Assembly (NCBI GenBank): GCA_003132025.1
Contig: PKWJ01000018.1
Span: forward strand, 353,341 to 417,340
DNA: 64,000 bases
Direction: 5' to 3'
From: Gammaproteobacteria bacterium
Lineage (GTDB): Bacteria > Pseudomonadota > Gammaproteobacteria > Steroidobacterales > Steroidobacteraceae
The position numbers and the translations under genes are program-made. A model generated the notes under the pieces. The model saw nothing but the letters and a program-made list of their open reading frames with translations. It had not been told where the DNA came from and ran no database searches. Below, piece after piece: positions 11,189 to 19,318 of this stretch; position 1 is the first letter of the stretch; each line of letters starts with the position of its first letter.

Positions 11189-14100
11189 GCAGGCGCGGCA
11201 CGCAGACGGGCTCTGCGCGCCGGCAACTCATGGCCGCGCTGCTGCGGGCCTGGCGCACGTCGGTGCCGAGCGAGGAATGGCGCGGCTTCGATGAAGCCGC
11301 GCTGCGCCGTGGCTGCGCCGCGCAGGTGCAGTTCGGGGCCCGCCGGCGCCGCCGTCAGACCCTGCTGCGCGTCAGCAGTACCGCGCCGTCGGCAGCCGCT
11401 TCCAGTGCCGGTGCGGCCTCGTATTCGGTGGTGGAACTCATCATCGACGACATGCCGTTCCTGGTCGACACCCTGAGCATGACGCTGGCGCAACTGGGTC
11501 TATCGGTTCAGTTGATCATCCATCCGATCCTGCGCGTGGGGCGCGACGGCGCCGGCGTCCTCAAATCGCTGCATGCCGAGATCGAAACCGGGCCCGGCGC
11601 CGAAAACGAGGTGCGCGAATCCTGGCAGTACTGGCGCATCGATCGCGTCGGCGACGCGGCCGAATGTGAACAGCTGCGGCGGCGGCTGCTGGCGGCCCTG
11701 GCGGACGTGCGGCGCGCCTGCTCCGACTGGATGCGCATGCGCAATACCGTCCTCAAGCTGTGTGCCGACATCAGCCGCCACCCGCCGCCACTGGCTGCCG
11801 ACGTGATCGCCGAGAGCCGGGCGCTGCTGCAGTACATGGAGGCGCACCACTTCACGTTTCTCGGCATGCGCGAGAACCGCCTGCGCCGCGGGCCCAACGG
11901 CCCGACGCTGGTTCCGGTCGCGGGCACCGGGCTCGGACTGCTGCGCCGCCGCCTGTCCGGCACTCACGACGCCATCGCTACGGCCAATATCCGCCGCGCG
12001 CTGCGCTCCCCGGGCATGCTCATCATCACCAAGGCCAATCATCGGTCGAGCGTACATCGGCCCGGATACCTCGATTACGTGGGGGTCAAACGCTACGACG
12101 CGCGCGGCCGGGTGATCGGCGAGACCCGGATTCTGGGGCTCTGGACTTCGCACGCCTACGCCGCCGATCCGCGCCAGGTGCCGTGGCTGCGCCTCAAGCT
12201 CAAGAGCGTGCTGGAATACTTTCCGTTCGCCGCCAACAGCCATGACGGCAAGCGCCTGTCGCAGATCGTGCAGACGCTGCCGCGCGATGAACTGTTCCAG
12301 GCCAGCGTGCCGGACCTGATCCGATGCGCGCGCGCGGTGCTGGTGCTGCAGGATCGCGCACGCGTGCGACTGATCATGCGCCGCGATGAGTTCCGGCGCT
12401 TCTGGTCATGCCTGGTCTTCATGCCGCGCGAGCGCTGCGACACCGCTGCGCAAGCCCGGGTCGAGGGCCTGCTAAAGGCCGCCTGCCGCGGCCTGGAGCT
12501 CGAATCCAGCCTGTCTATCGGTGAGGCACCGTTGGCTCAGCTGCACATCGTGGTGCGGGTCGACCCGACGGCCAACACGCGCGTGGACACCGCGCGGCTC
12601 GAGCGTGATATCGCCGCTGCCATCATCTCGTGGCGCGATCGGCTGCGTACCGCGCTGCTCAGCAGGTTTGGCGAGTCGCACGGCCTGGCTCTCGATCGCC
12701 GCTACGCGGTCGCATTCCCGGCGTCGTACCAGCAGGACGTCGATGCGGCGCAGGCGGTCGAGGACATTATCGATCTGGAGGGCCTGGACGCCGCCGTCGA
12801 TACGATGCAGCTGCGACTCTACCGCCCGCCGCGCCAGCCGCACCAGCGCGTGCACCTGCGCATCATCCGTCGCGGCGAAGCGCTGTCGATCTCGGAGGTA
12901 CTGCCGACCTTCGAGCACTTTGGTCTGCGCGTGATTGCCGAGCGGCCCTATCGGCTGGACTGGCCGGATGGCAGCTGGGCGTGGCTGCAGGATTTCGAGC
13001 TGGAACATTACAATCTTCATGGCGTAGCGGTACCGCGCGTGGCACAGGAGCTGATCGCCGCGTTTCGCGCCGTGCGCGCCGGCGCGCTCGATGATGATGG
13101 CTTCAACCGCCTGCTGATCGCGGCTGAGCTGAGCATGCGCCAGGTGACGGTGCTGCGAGCCTGCTGCCGCTACCTGCTGCAGACCGGAATTCCGTTCAGC
13201 CAAAGCTACATGGAGCGCGTGCTGGGCACGCACTCCACGGCGGCACGCGACCTGTGCGAATTATTCCAACACCGCCTGTCGCCGCATTCCACGCGCGGTG
13301 CGCGGACACGCGCGACGCTGCTGGAGCAGCGCCTGCGCCGCGCGATCGCCGCGGTGGTCAGCCCGGACGAGGATCGCATCCTGCGCGCCTTTCTGGCGGT
13401 GATACTGGCGACTTTGCGCACCAATTACTTTCGTCGCGATGCGGACGGTAACCCGCGACCGTGGCTGGCGCTGAAATTCGATCCCGCCAGGATCCCCGGT
13501 CTGCCGCAGCCGCGGCCGGCGTACGAGATCTTTCTGCACAGTCCGCGGGTCGAGGGCGTGCATCTGCGGGCCGGGCCGATCGCCCGCGGCGGCATTCGCT
13601 GGTCGGAGCGACCCGAGGATTTCCGCACCGAAGTCCTCGGGCTGATGAAAGCGCAGCACGTCAAGAACACACTGATCGTGCCGGTGGGCGCCAAGGGCGG
13701 CTTCGTGGTGCGCCGGCTGCCGCCGCGCAGTGTGCCGCTGGGCCAGCAGCAGGAAGTGGTCGAATGCTACCGCAGTTTCATTCGCGGCCTGCTCGACGTC
13801 ACCGACAACATCGTCGCCGGCCGGGTAGTTCCGCCGCCGGAGGTGCGGCGCCTGGATGGCGATGACCCCTACCTGGTGGTAGCGGCCGACAAGGGCACGG
13901 CTACTTTCTCCGACATCGCCAACGCCATCTCGGCCGAATACGGCTTCTGGCTGGGCGATGCGTTTGCCTCCGGCGGTTCCACCGGTTATGACCACAAGAA
14001 AATGGCGATCACGGCCCGGGGTGCCTGGGAGTGCATCAAGCGCCACTTCCGCGAACTCGGCAGCGACATCCAGCGCGAGCCGTTCACCGTGGCCGGTATT

Positions 14101-15993
14101 GGCGACATGTCCGGTGACGTGTTCGGCAACGGCATGCTGCTGTCGCGGCAGATACGCCTGCTGGCAGCGTTCAACCATCAGCACGTGTTCCTCGATCCGA
14201 AGCCCGACGCCGAGCGCAGCTTCCGCGAACGCGAGCGCCTGTTCCGCCTGCCGCGCTCGGGCTGGAATGACTACGATACCCGGCTGCTGTCACGCGGCGG
14301 CGACATCTTCGAGCGCAGCGCCAAGAGCGTCACCCTGTCGCGCGAAGCGCAGGTACTGCTGGACTTGCCGCAGCGGCGCGCCAGTCCGGTGGAGATCATC
14401 CGCGCCATCCTGTGCATGCGGGTCGACCTGCTGTGGAATGGCGGCATCGGCACCTACGTCAAGGCCTCGAACGAGCCGCACGGCGAAATCGGCGATCGGG
14501 CCAACGACGCGGTACGGGTGGACGGCCGCCAGGTACGCGCCCGCGTGGTCGGCGAGGGCGGTAATCTCGGGTTCTCGCAGCGTGGACGCATCGAATATGC
14601 CGCAGGCGGCGGGCGCATCAACACCGACTTCATCGACAATTCCGCCGGCGTCAACACCTCGGATGTCGAAGTCAATCTGAAGATCCTGCTCGATGCCCCC
14701 GACGGCAAACCGCTGACGCGAGCTCTTCGCAATCGCCTGCTCGCCAATGCCACCGATGAAGTCGCGGCGCTGGTACTGCGCAACAATTACCTGCAGAGCG
14801 AAGCCCTGAGCCTGATGGAACGGCGTGCGATCGAGGACCTGGGCGAGCATCAGCAGCTGCTGCGCTGGCTCGAGCGCCATGGCGAGATCGATCGCGCGGT
14901 CGAATTCCTGCCGACCGACGAGGAGATGGAACAGCGCCGACGCGAGGGGCGCGGCCTGACGCGACCGGAGCTGGCACTACTGTTCGCCTACGGCAAGATC
15001 GCGCTCAATCATGCGCTCACCGAAAGCGGCAGCGCTTCCGATCCGTACCTGGCGCGCGAACTGCAGCGTTATTTTCCGCAGGCGATGCAACGCCGGTTCC
15101 CGGAACGCATCAAGCGCCATCGCCTGCGCAAGCAGATCATCATCACCGCGACCACCAACAGCATCGTCAATCGCGTCGGTCCGACGCTGCTGATCCAGAG
15201 CAGCGAAGCCAGCGACGCCAACGCGGCCGCGATGGCCCGCGCCTACACCATCGCACGCGACAGCGCCGATCTGCGCACGCTGTGGTCGCAGATCGAGGCG
15301 CTCGACGGACGCACCAAGCCGGCCGACCAGTACGATGCGCTGCTCGAGACCAGCCGCTACCTGTCGCACTTCACGCTCTGGCTGCTGCAGCAGCGGCGCG
15401 AGTACGACGCGGTAGGGGCGGCGGTGGCGCGGCTGCAGCCGGCGCTGCGCGAACTGGCCCAGGTGACGCCGGCTGCGCTGGAGGGCATGGACCGCGAACG
15501 CTACCTGGCGCGTTGCCGCCGCTACGTCAGCCAGGGATTTCCGGCTCGCCTGGCTGGAAGCCTGGCCGCGCTCGAGCCGCTGCGCAGTGCGCCCGACATG
15601 GTGGCACTGATGGCGAGTTCGCGCGCCCGTGCCCGGGCCGTGGCACGAGCGCATTTCGGACTGGGCGCGAGACTCGGCCTGGACTGGCTGCACGGCGCGA
15701 TCGAACAGCTGCCCGCCACCGACAGCTGGCAGCGCGCCGCGACGCTGCGGCTGCGGGAGGCAGCACTGGCGGCGCACCTGCGCATCAGTGCCGCCGCGCT
15801 GCGTCACGATCGCACGCACCGCAGCGCACCGGCCTCAGGGCCGACGCGCGATCCGGCACTCGAGCGCTGGCAGCAGCTGCAGCGTGACCTGCGCGCACTG
15901 GCGGTACCGGACCTCGCCGCCCTCACGGTTGCAGTCGAAGCGTTGGAAAACCTGGCCACCGGGCGCACGCACGATCTGGCGCGTCTGCTATAA
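11185..15993 (+). CDS. NAD-dependent glutamate dehydrogenase, large (GDH_180-like) type
   Basis: Oxidises glutamate to 2-oxoglutarate and ammonium with NAD. The 1602-residue protein has the long N-terminal regulatory region with ACT-like segments typical of this type and a central catalytic dehydrogenase core. Recognisable core blocks are RAGPIARGGIRWSERPEDFR, VKNTLIVPVGAKGGFV, GDMSGDVFGNGMLLS and VVGEGGNLGFSQRGRIEYA. A helical C-terminal region follows. The GTG start overlaps the E2 stop codon, linking 2-oxoglutarate formation with a 2-oxoacid dehydrogenase operon. The length is as expected for this family (about 1600 residues). Confidence 0.95.
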   Translation: MSRRGTQTGSARRQLMAALLRAWRTSVPSEEWRGFDEAALRRGCAAQVQFGARRRRRQTLLRVSSTAPSAAASSAGAASYSVVELIIDDMPFLVDTLSMTLAQLGLSVQLIIHPILRVGRDGAGVLKSLHAEIETGPGAENEVRESWQYWRIDRVGDAAECEQLRRRLLAALADVRRACSDWMRMRNTVLKLCADISRHPPPLAADVIAESRALLQYMEAHHFTFLGMRENRLRRGPNGPTLVPVAGTGLGLLRRRLSGTHDAIATANIRRALRSPGMLIITKANHRSSVHRPGYLDYVGVKRYDARGRVIGETRILGLWTSHAYAADPRQVPWLRLKLKSVLEYFPFAANSHDGKRLSQIVQTLPRDELFQASVPDLIRCARAVLVLQDRARVRLIMRRDEFRRFWSCLVFMPRERCDTAAQARVEGLLKAACRGLELESSLSIGEAPLAQLHIVVRVDPTANTRVDTARLERDIAAAIISWRDRLRTALLSRFGESHGLALDRRYAVAFPASYQQDVDAAQAVEDIIDLEGLDAAVDTMQLRLYRPPRQPHQRVHLRIIRRGEALSISEVLPTFEHFGLRVIAERPYRLDWPDGSWAWLQDFELEHYNLHGVAVPRVAQELIAAFRAVRAGALDDDGFNRLLIAAELSMRQVTVLRACCRYLLQTGIPFSQSYMERVLGTHSTAARDLCELFQHRLSPHSTRGARTRATLLEQRLRRAIAAVVSPDEDRILRAFLAVILATLRTNYFRRDADGNPRPWLALKFDPARIPGLPQPRPAYEIFLHSPRVEGVHLRAGPIARGGIRWSERPEDFRTEVLGLMKAQHVKNTLIVPVGAKGGFVVRRLPPRSVPLGQQQEVVECYRSFIRGLLDVTDNIVAGRVVPPPEVRRLDGDDPYLVVAADKGTATFSDIANAISAEYGFWLGDAFASGGSTGYDHKKMAITARGAWECIKRHFRELGSDIQREPFTVAGIGDMSGDVFGNGMLLSRQIRLLAAFNHQHVFLDPKPDAERSFRERERLFRLPRSGWNDYDTRLLSRGGDIFERSAKSVTLSREAQVLLDLPQRRASPVEIIRAILCMRVDLLWNGGIGTYVKASNEPHGEIGDRANDAVRVDGRQVRARVVGEGGNLGFSQRGRIEYAAGGGRINTDFIDNSAGVNTSDVEVNLKILLDAPDGKPLTRALRNRLLANATDEVAALVLRNNYLQSEALSLMERRAIEDLGEHQQLLRWLERHGEIDRAVEFLPTDEEMEQRRREGRGLTRPELALLFAYGKIALNHALTESGSASDPYLARELQRYFPQAMQRRFPERIKRHRLRKQIIITATTNSIVNRVGPTLLIQSSEASDANAAAMARAYTIARDSADLRTLWSQIEALDGRTKPADQYDALLETSRYLSHFTLWLLQQRREYDAVGAAVARLQPALRELAQVTPAALEGMDRERYLARCRRYVSQGFPARLAGSLAALEPLRSAPDMVALMASSRARARAVARAHFGLGARLGLDWLHGAIEQLPATDSWQRAATLRLREAALAAHLRISAAALRHDRTHRSAPASGPTRDPALERWQQLQRDLRALAVPDLAALTVAVEALENLATGRTHDLARLL

Positions 15994-16035
15994 AGCAGCG
16001 CCGCTCGGCAATCATTGACAGCGCAGGAGCCCGCC

Positions 16036-16794
16036 GTGCCCGTACCCATAAGACTCGTGCTGGTGCGCCACGGCCAGAGTATCTGGAACCTGGAAAATCT
16101 GTTTACCGGCTGGACCGATGTCGACCTGACGGCGCAGGGCTGCGAGGAGGCGCGACAGGCCGGCCGCGAGCTGACGCGCGAAGGCATACAACCCGATGTG
16201 GTGTTCACCTCGGTGCTCAAACGTGCCATCCGCACCCAGTGGCTGATGCTCGACGAGCTTGACCTGCTGTGGCTGCCGGTGCTGCGCAGCTGGCGGCTCA
16301 ATGAGCGCCACTACGGGGCGCTGCAGGGCCTGAACAAGGCGCAGACCGTCGAGCGCCACGGCGAGGCGCAGGTCAAGATCTGGCGGCGCAGCTACGACAT
16401 CGCCCCGCCGCCGCTGGACTCCGATGATCAGCGCCATCCGCGCTTCGACCGTCGCTACGCCGATGTCGCGCCCGGTGAACTGCCTGCTACCGAGTCGCTC
16501 AAGGATACGCTGGCCCGGGTACTGCCCTACTGGGAACAGGTTATCGTGCCGGAACTGAAGCGCGGCCGGCAGGTGCTGGTGGTCGCACACGGCAACAGCC
16601 TGCGCGCCCTGGTGAAGATGCTGGACGGATTGTCGGAGCAGGCGGTGGTCGAACTGAATATTCCAACCGGCGTGCCGCTGCTGTACGAGTTCGACGACGC
16701 GCTGCGGCCGCGTGCCAGCCGCTACCTCGGAGATCCGGAAGCCATCCGCGCCGCCGCCGAGGCGGTCCGCCGGCAGACGGAAAAGAAGCCCTAA
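16036..16794 (+). CDS. gpmA: 2,3-bisphosphoglycerate-dependent phosphoglycerate mutase
   Basis: Interconverts 3- and 2-phosphoglycerate in glycolysis and gluconeogenesis through a phosphohistidine. The RHGQSIWN motif places the phosphorylated residue at His12. Other GpmA blocks are [47 protein letters not shown] and the second active-site His in [13 protein letters not shown] use GTG at 16036 because AGGAG lies seven bases upstream; a TTG 21 bases earlier is possible but has no such site. Length is 252 residues. Confidence 0.94.
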   Translation: MPVPIRLVLVRHGQSIWNLENLFTGWTDVDLTAQGCEEARQAGRELTREGIQPDVVFTSVLKRAIRTQWLMLDELDLLWLPVLRSWRLNERHYGALQGLNKAQTVERHGEAQVKIWRRSYDIAPPPLDSDDQRHPRFDRRYADVAPGELPATESLKDTLARVLPYWEQVIVPELKRGRQVLVVAHGNSLRALVKMLDGLSEQAVVELNIPTGVPLLYEFDDALRPRASRYLGDPEAIRAAAEAVRRQTEKKP

Positions 16795-16816
16795 TGGCGC
16801 TGTTATTTAGCCGCTG

Positions 16817-17233
16817 TTATTTACGCGACGGGTCGGTCATCCAGCCGTCGTAATAGCCGCCGAACTTCTGCGCCAGCGCACGAAAACGCTGCGAGAAGTC
16901 CTGCATCTCGGTCACTGATATTCGCAGGTGCTTGCGTGCGTGCAGCGAATAACCGCTGGCGCCTTCGCCGCTCATGATGCGGGTATCGATGGCAAAGCCC
17001 TCCGGCTCCAGCGTGCTGCGCACCGACGCACAGGCGGCCTCGTCCGGCAGATTGAAGAAGAAATCGACCTCGTAGGGGGTGAAGGAATTGCCGCCCGCCG
17101 CGCGCAGATTCTTCACCAGCCGCGCGTCCCAATCGTCGTGCGTGGCTTGCGCACGGGCGGTGCGCAGCACCATCACGATGCGCGCTAACGCCAGCAACGC
17201 CGCCAGCACCAATACTATGTATACCCATTGCAT
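16817..17233 (-). CDS. RraB-like protein with N-terminal membrane anchor
   Basis: Resembles the ribonuclease E inhibitor RraB (PF06877). The 138-residue protein begins MQWVYIVLVLAALLALARIV, a single transmembrane helix, then the conserved body: EVDFFFNLPDEAACASVR, GFAIDTR, SGYSLHARKHLRIS and the C-terminal FGGYYDGW. E. coli RraB has no membrane helix, so this is a membrane-tethered version of the fold. It might act near membrane-bound RNase E, but that is inference. It is convergent with gpmA. An ATG eight codons upstream is possible; the start at 17233 gives a cleaner membrane anchor. Confidence 0.72.
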   Translation of the reverse strand: MQWVYIVLVLAALLALARIVMVLRTARAQATHDDWDARLVKNLRAAGGNSFTPYEVDFFFNLPDEAACASVRSTLEPEGFAIDTRIMSGEGASGYSLHARKHLRISVTEMQDFSQRFRALAQKFGGYYDGWMTDPSRK

Positions 17234-17293
17234 GATCGATATGTATCCACAACACAAGCGCGCACCGCACAGCGCGGCCGCCAGGGGAGCGCC

Positions 17294-17614
17294 CTACTCT
17301 TCCGGCGCGATGCTGACCTTGACACCCGAGAGCGCGTCATTGAGCACGATCTGACACGACAGGCGCGAATTGCCGCGGCGACTGATCAGGTCACCGAGCA
17401 TATCGGTCTCATCCGACATCGGCGCCGGCAGCTTCGCCACCCACTCGTCATCGACATAGACGTGGCAGGTCGCGCACGAGCACATGCCGCCGCAGATCGC
17501 CGCCACGCCATCGTCCATGTCTCTGAGCGGCTCCATCAGCGTGGCGCCATTGGGCGCCTCCAGCTCGCGCTCGGTTCCATCCCGGTCAATCACTCGCACC
17601 AGCGGCATCACCAT
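17294..17614 (-). CDS. [2Fe-2S] ferredoxin, adrenodoxin/putidaredoxin type
   Basis: Small soluble electron carrier of 106 residues. The cluster ligands are in CGGMCSCATC, read as Cys-x5-Cys-x2-Cys, plus a distant Cys in RLSCQIVL. The sequence MSDETDMLGD before the last ligand is characteristic of adrenodoxin/putidaredoxin-like ferredoxins, which serve oxygenases and P450s. No ferredoxin reductase or P450 lies beside it, so its partner is unknown. It lies 57 bases downstream of the thiamine operon on the same strand and may be read from it. Confidence 0.9.
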   Translation of the reverse strand: MVMPLVRVIDRDGTERELEAPNGATLMEPLRDMDDGVAAICGGMCSCATCHVYVDDEWVAKLPAPMSDETDMLGDLISRRGNSRLSCQIVLNDALSGVKVSIAPEE

Positions 17615-17671
17615 TCCTCGCAGCTCCAGGGCGCGCTAGTTTGCCGGCCGGACCAGCGGGAAGCCAGCCCC

Positions 17672-18481
17672 TCACGGCGGCTCGGCCTGCTCGCCGCGCG
17701 CCAGGTGCCACAGCCAGCTCAGCGCGCGGTAGATGAATACGCGGGCCGAGAGGGCCGCTGCCAGCGCCTGGGCATCGAAGCCCGCGGCCGCCGCCAACTC
17801 GGCGCGGTAGCGCTCGGCGGCGGGGTAGTAGGCGAGCACACAGGCCACGTCCATCAGCGGATCGCTGAGCTGCGCGTATTCCCAGTCGAGCAGCCACAAG
17901 CGCGAGCGCGATCCCTGCAGTACGTTGCCCTGCCACAAATCCCCATGCACCACCGTCATGGCCGCCTGACCGGTGTGCAGCTCCGCGCTCAACGCCTGCA
18001 GGCGCTGCAGCGGCCGCTCGAGCGCACCGGTGTGCGCGGCATCAATCTGCCGCAGGTAGGCCTGCGCCACGCGCCAGGGATCAAACGCCTCGATGGCGGG
18101 AGGCGGCAGCCGATGCAGCGCATACAGCCGCTCGCCAAGGCGCCGCAGCGCGTCGACGTCGTCGTAGTCGGCGCTGTTCCAGAGCCGGCCCGGAACAAAT
18201 TCCATCACCAGCAGGCCGCGCTTTTGCGGCTCCGCAGCCACCAGCGCTGGCGCGATACCGACAGCCGCGGCGGCACGATGCAGTATCAGCTCGCGCGCGC
18301 GATCGACCCCCGGCCGGCGCCAGGCCGCCCCGTCGAGGCGCAGCACGAAGCGGCCGGCGGCGCTGTCGACCCGGTAAACCTCGTTGACCGTGCCGCCGCC
18401 GAGGCGCTCGATGTAGCGTGCGGTCGCGCCCGCCGTAAGACCTGGCACGCGCGCCAGGGCCCAGTCGGGTGGCCCGCTCAA
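17672..18481 (-). CDS. Thiamine kinase-like phosphotransferase (APH/choline kinase fold)
   Basis: Probable kinase that phosphorylates imported thiamine. The 269-residue protein has the aminoglycoside phosphotransferase/choline-kinase fold: a glycine-rich loop (RLGGGTVNEVYRV), the catalytic HGDLWQGNVL, and the metal-binding LLDWEYAQLSDPLMD. LLDWEYA is close to the LIDWEYA seen in ThiK. The start is a TTG overlapping the stop of the pnuT-type gene as TTGA. Position as the last gene of a TPP-riboswitch operon with a thiamine transporter supports thiamine over choline as the substrate, but biochemistry is needed to prove it. Confidence 0.75.
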   Translation of the reverse strand: MSGPPDWALARVPGLTAGATARYIERLGGGTVNEVYRVDSAAGRFVLRLDGAAWRRPGVDRARELILHRAAAAVGIAPALVAAEPQKRGLLVMEFVPGRLWNSADYDDVDALRRLGERLYALHRLPPPAIEAFDPWRVAQAYLRQIDAAHTGALERPLQRLQALSAELHTGQAAMTVVHGDLWQGNVLQGSRSRLWLLDWEYAQLSDPLMDVACVLAYYPAAERYRAELAAAAGFDAQALAAALSARVFIYRALSWLWHLARGEQAEPP

Positions 18482-19074
18482 GGCTGCTGCTGGCGGTACT
18501 GGCGCAGCCATGCCCGAAAGCCGAAGGCGGCGATGATGAGGTAGGTAAGGAACAGTCCGGCGGTGGCCGGATAGCCCTGGGCCGCAAACAGGTAAGCCGT
18601 GACCAGGTCCGCAGTCATCCAGTACAGCCAGTTCTCGAGCTTGATGCGCGCCACCATCCAGGTCGCCAGCAGACTGATCCAGGTGGTCAACGAATCCAGG
18701 TGCGGCCAGGCGGCGTGGGTCTCGAGCGCCAGCCAGCGCGCCGTCACGATGCTCAGCAGCACGATCGCGACGATCGCCACCAGATGGTAGCGCAACGGCC
18801 AACGCGTGATGCGGCCGCCCTCGAGCTGCTGGGCGCGCGTCCAGCTGTACCAGCCGTAGAACGCCATCACCACGTAGTAGCCCTGCAACGTCGATTGCAT
18901 CGGCAGATGCGCGCGCGCGGAGAGGTAAACATAAATCGCGGAGCTCAGGCCCCCGGCGATCCAACCCAGCCGCTGGCGCTTGAGGATCAGCAGCACGTAG
19001 GCCACCCCCAGCACCACTGCCAGGGCTTCAGGCAGGCTGGTGATGGCGAGCCCGCGCAGCAGCGAGTCGATCAC
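18478..19074 (-). CDS. pnuT: PnuT-type thiamine permease (PnuC/PnuT family)
   Basis: Seven-to-eight helix inner-membrane carrier of the PnuC family, 198 residues, hydrophobic throughout. PnuC itself transports nicotinamide riboside, whereas homologues in TPP-riboswitch operons (PnuT) carry thiamine. Family features include LGWIAGGLSSAIYVYL and FYGWYSW. The GTG start overlaps the stop of the YkoF-like gene as GTGA, and its stop overlaps the kinase start as TTGA. Such close coupling and the riboswitch upstream make the thiamine assignment likely. Confidence 0.82.
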   Translation of the reverse strand: MIDSLLRGLAITSLPEALAVVLGVAYVLLILKRQRLGWIAGGLSSAIYVYLSARAHLPMQSTLQGYYVVMAFYGWYSWTRAQQLEGGRITRWPLRYHLVAIVAIVLLSIVTARWLALETHAAWPHLDSLTTWISLLATWMVARIKLENWLYWMTADLVTAYLFAAQGYPATAGLFLTYLIIAAFGFRAWLRQYRQQQP

Positions 19075-19316
19075 GTGCTCAACGGCCCGAGCACTTTCAT
19101 GACGAACACCGCCTTGTCGTTGCCTTCGAGGGTCGCGCGCAGCTCGCGCACCAGCGTGTCCATCACGGCATCGTAATCGCCGAACACCTGCGTGCTCATG
19201 CTGTTGGTGACAATGCGCAGCCGCGCATCGGTATTCAGACGGACGATGAAATCCCGGATCGGGGGAATGAAGTCCTGGTGCAGCGGGTACAGGCTGATCT
19301 CAACACCAATGTCCAT
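19071..19316 (-). CDS. YkoF-like thiamine/HMP-binding protein
   Basis: Short 81-residue protein, MDIGVEISLYPLHQDFIPPI at the start, matching the ferredoxin-like fold of YkoF and the YqgV/thiamine-binding family that bind thiamine or its pyrimidine part. It lies two bases after the receptor gene stop and its own stop overlaps the permease start. It is too short to be a transporter; a role as an intracellular binding protein or in directing thiamine to the kinase fits the operon. Function is inferred from family and context. Confidence 0.72.
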   Translation of the reverse strand: MDIGVEISLYPLHQDFIPPIRDFIVRLNTDARLRIVTNSMSTQVFGDYDAVMDTLVRELRATLEGNDKAVFVMKVLGPLST

Positions 19317-19318
19317 AG

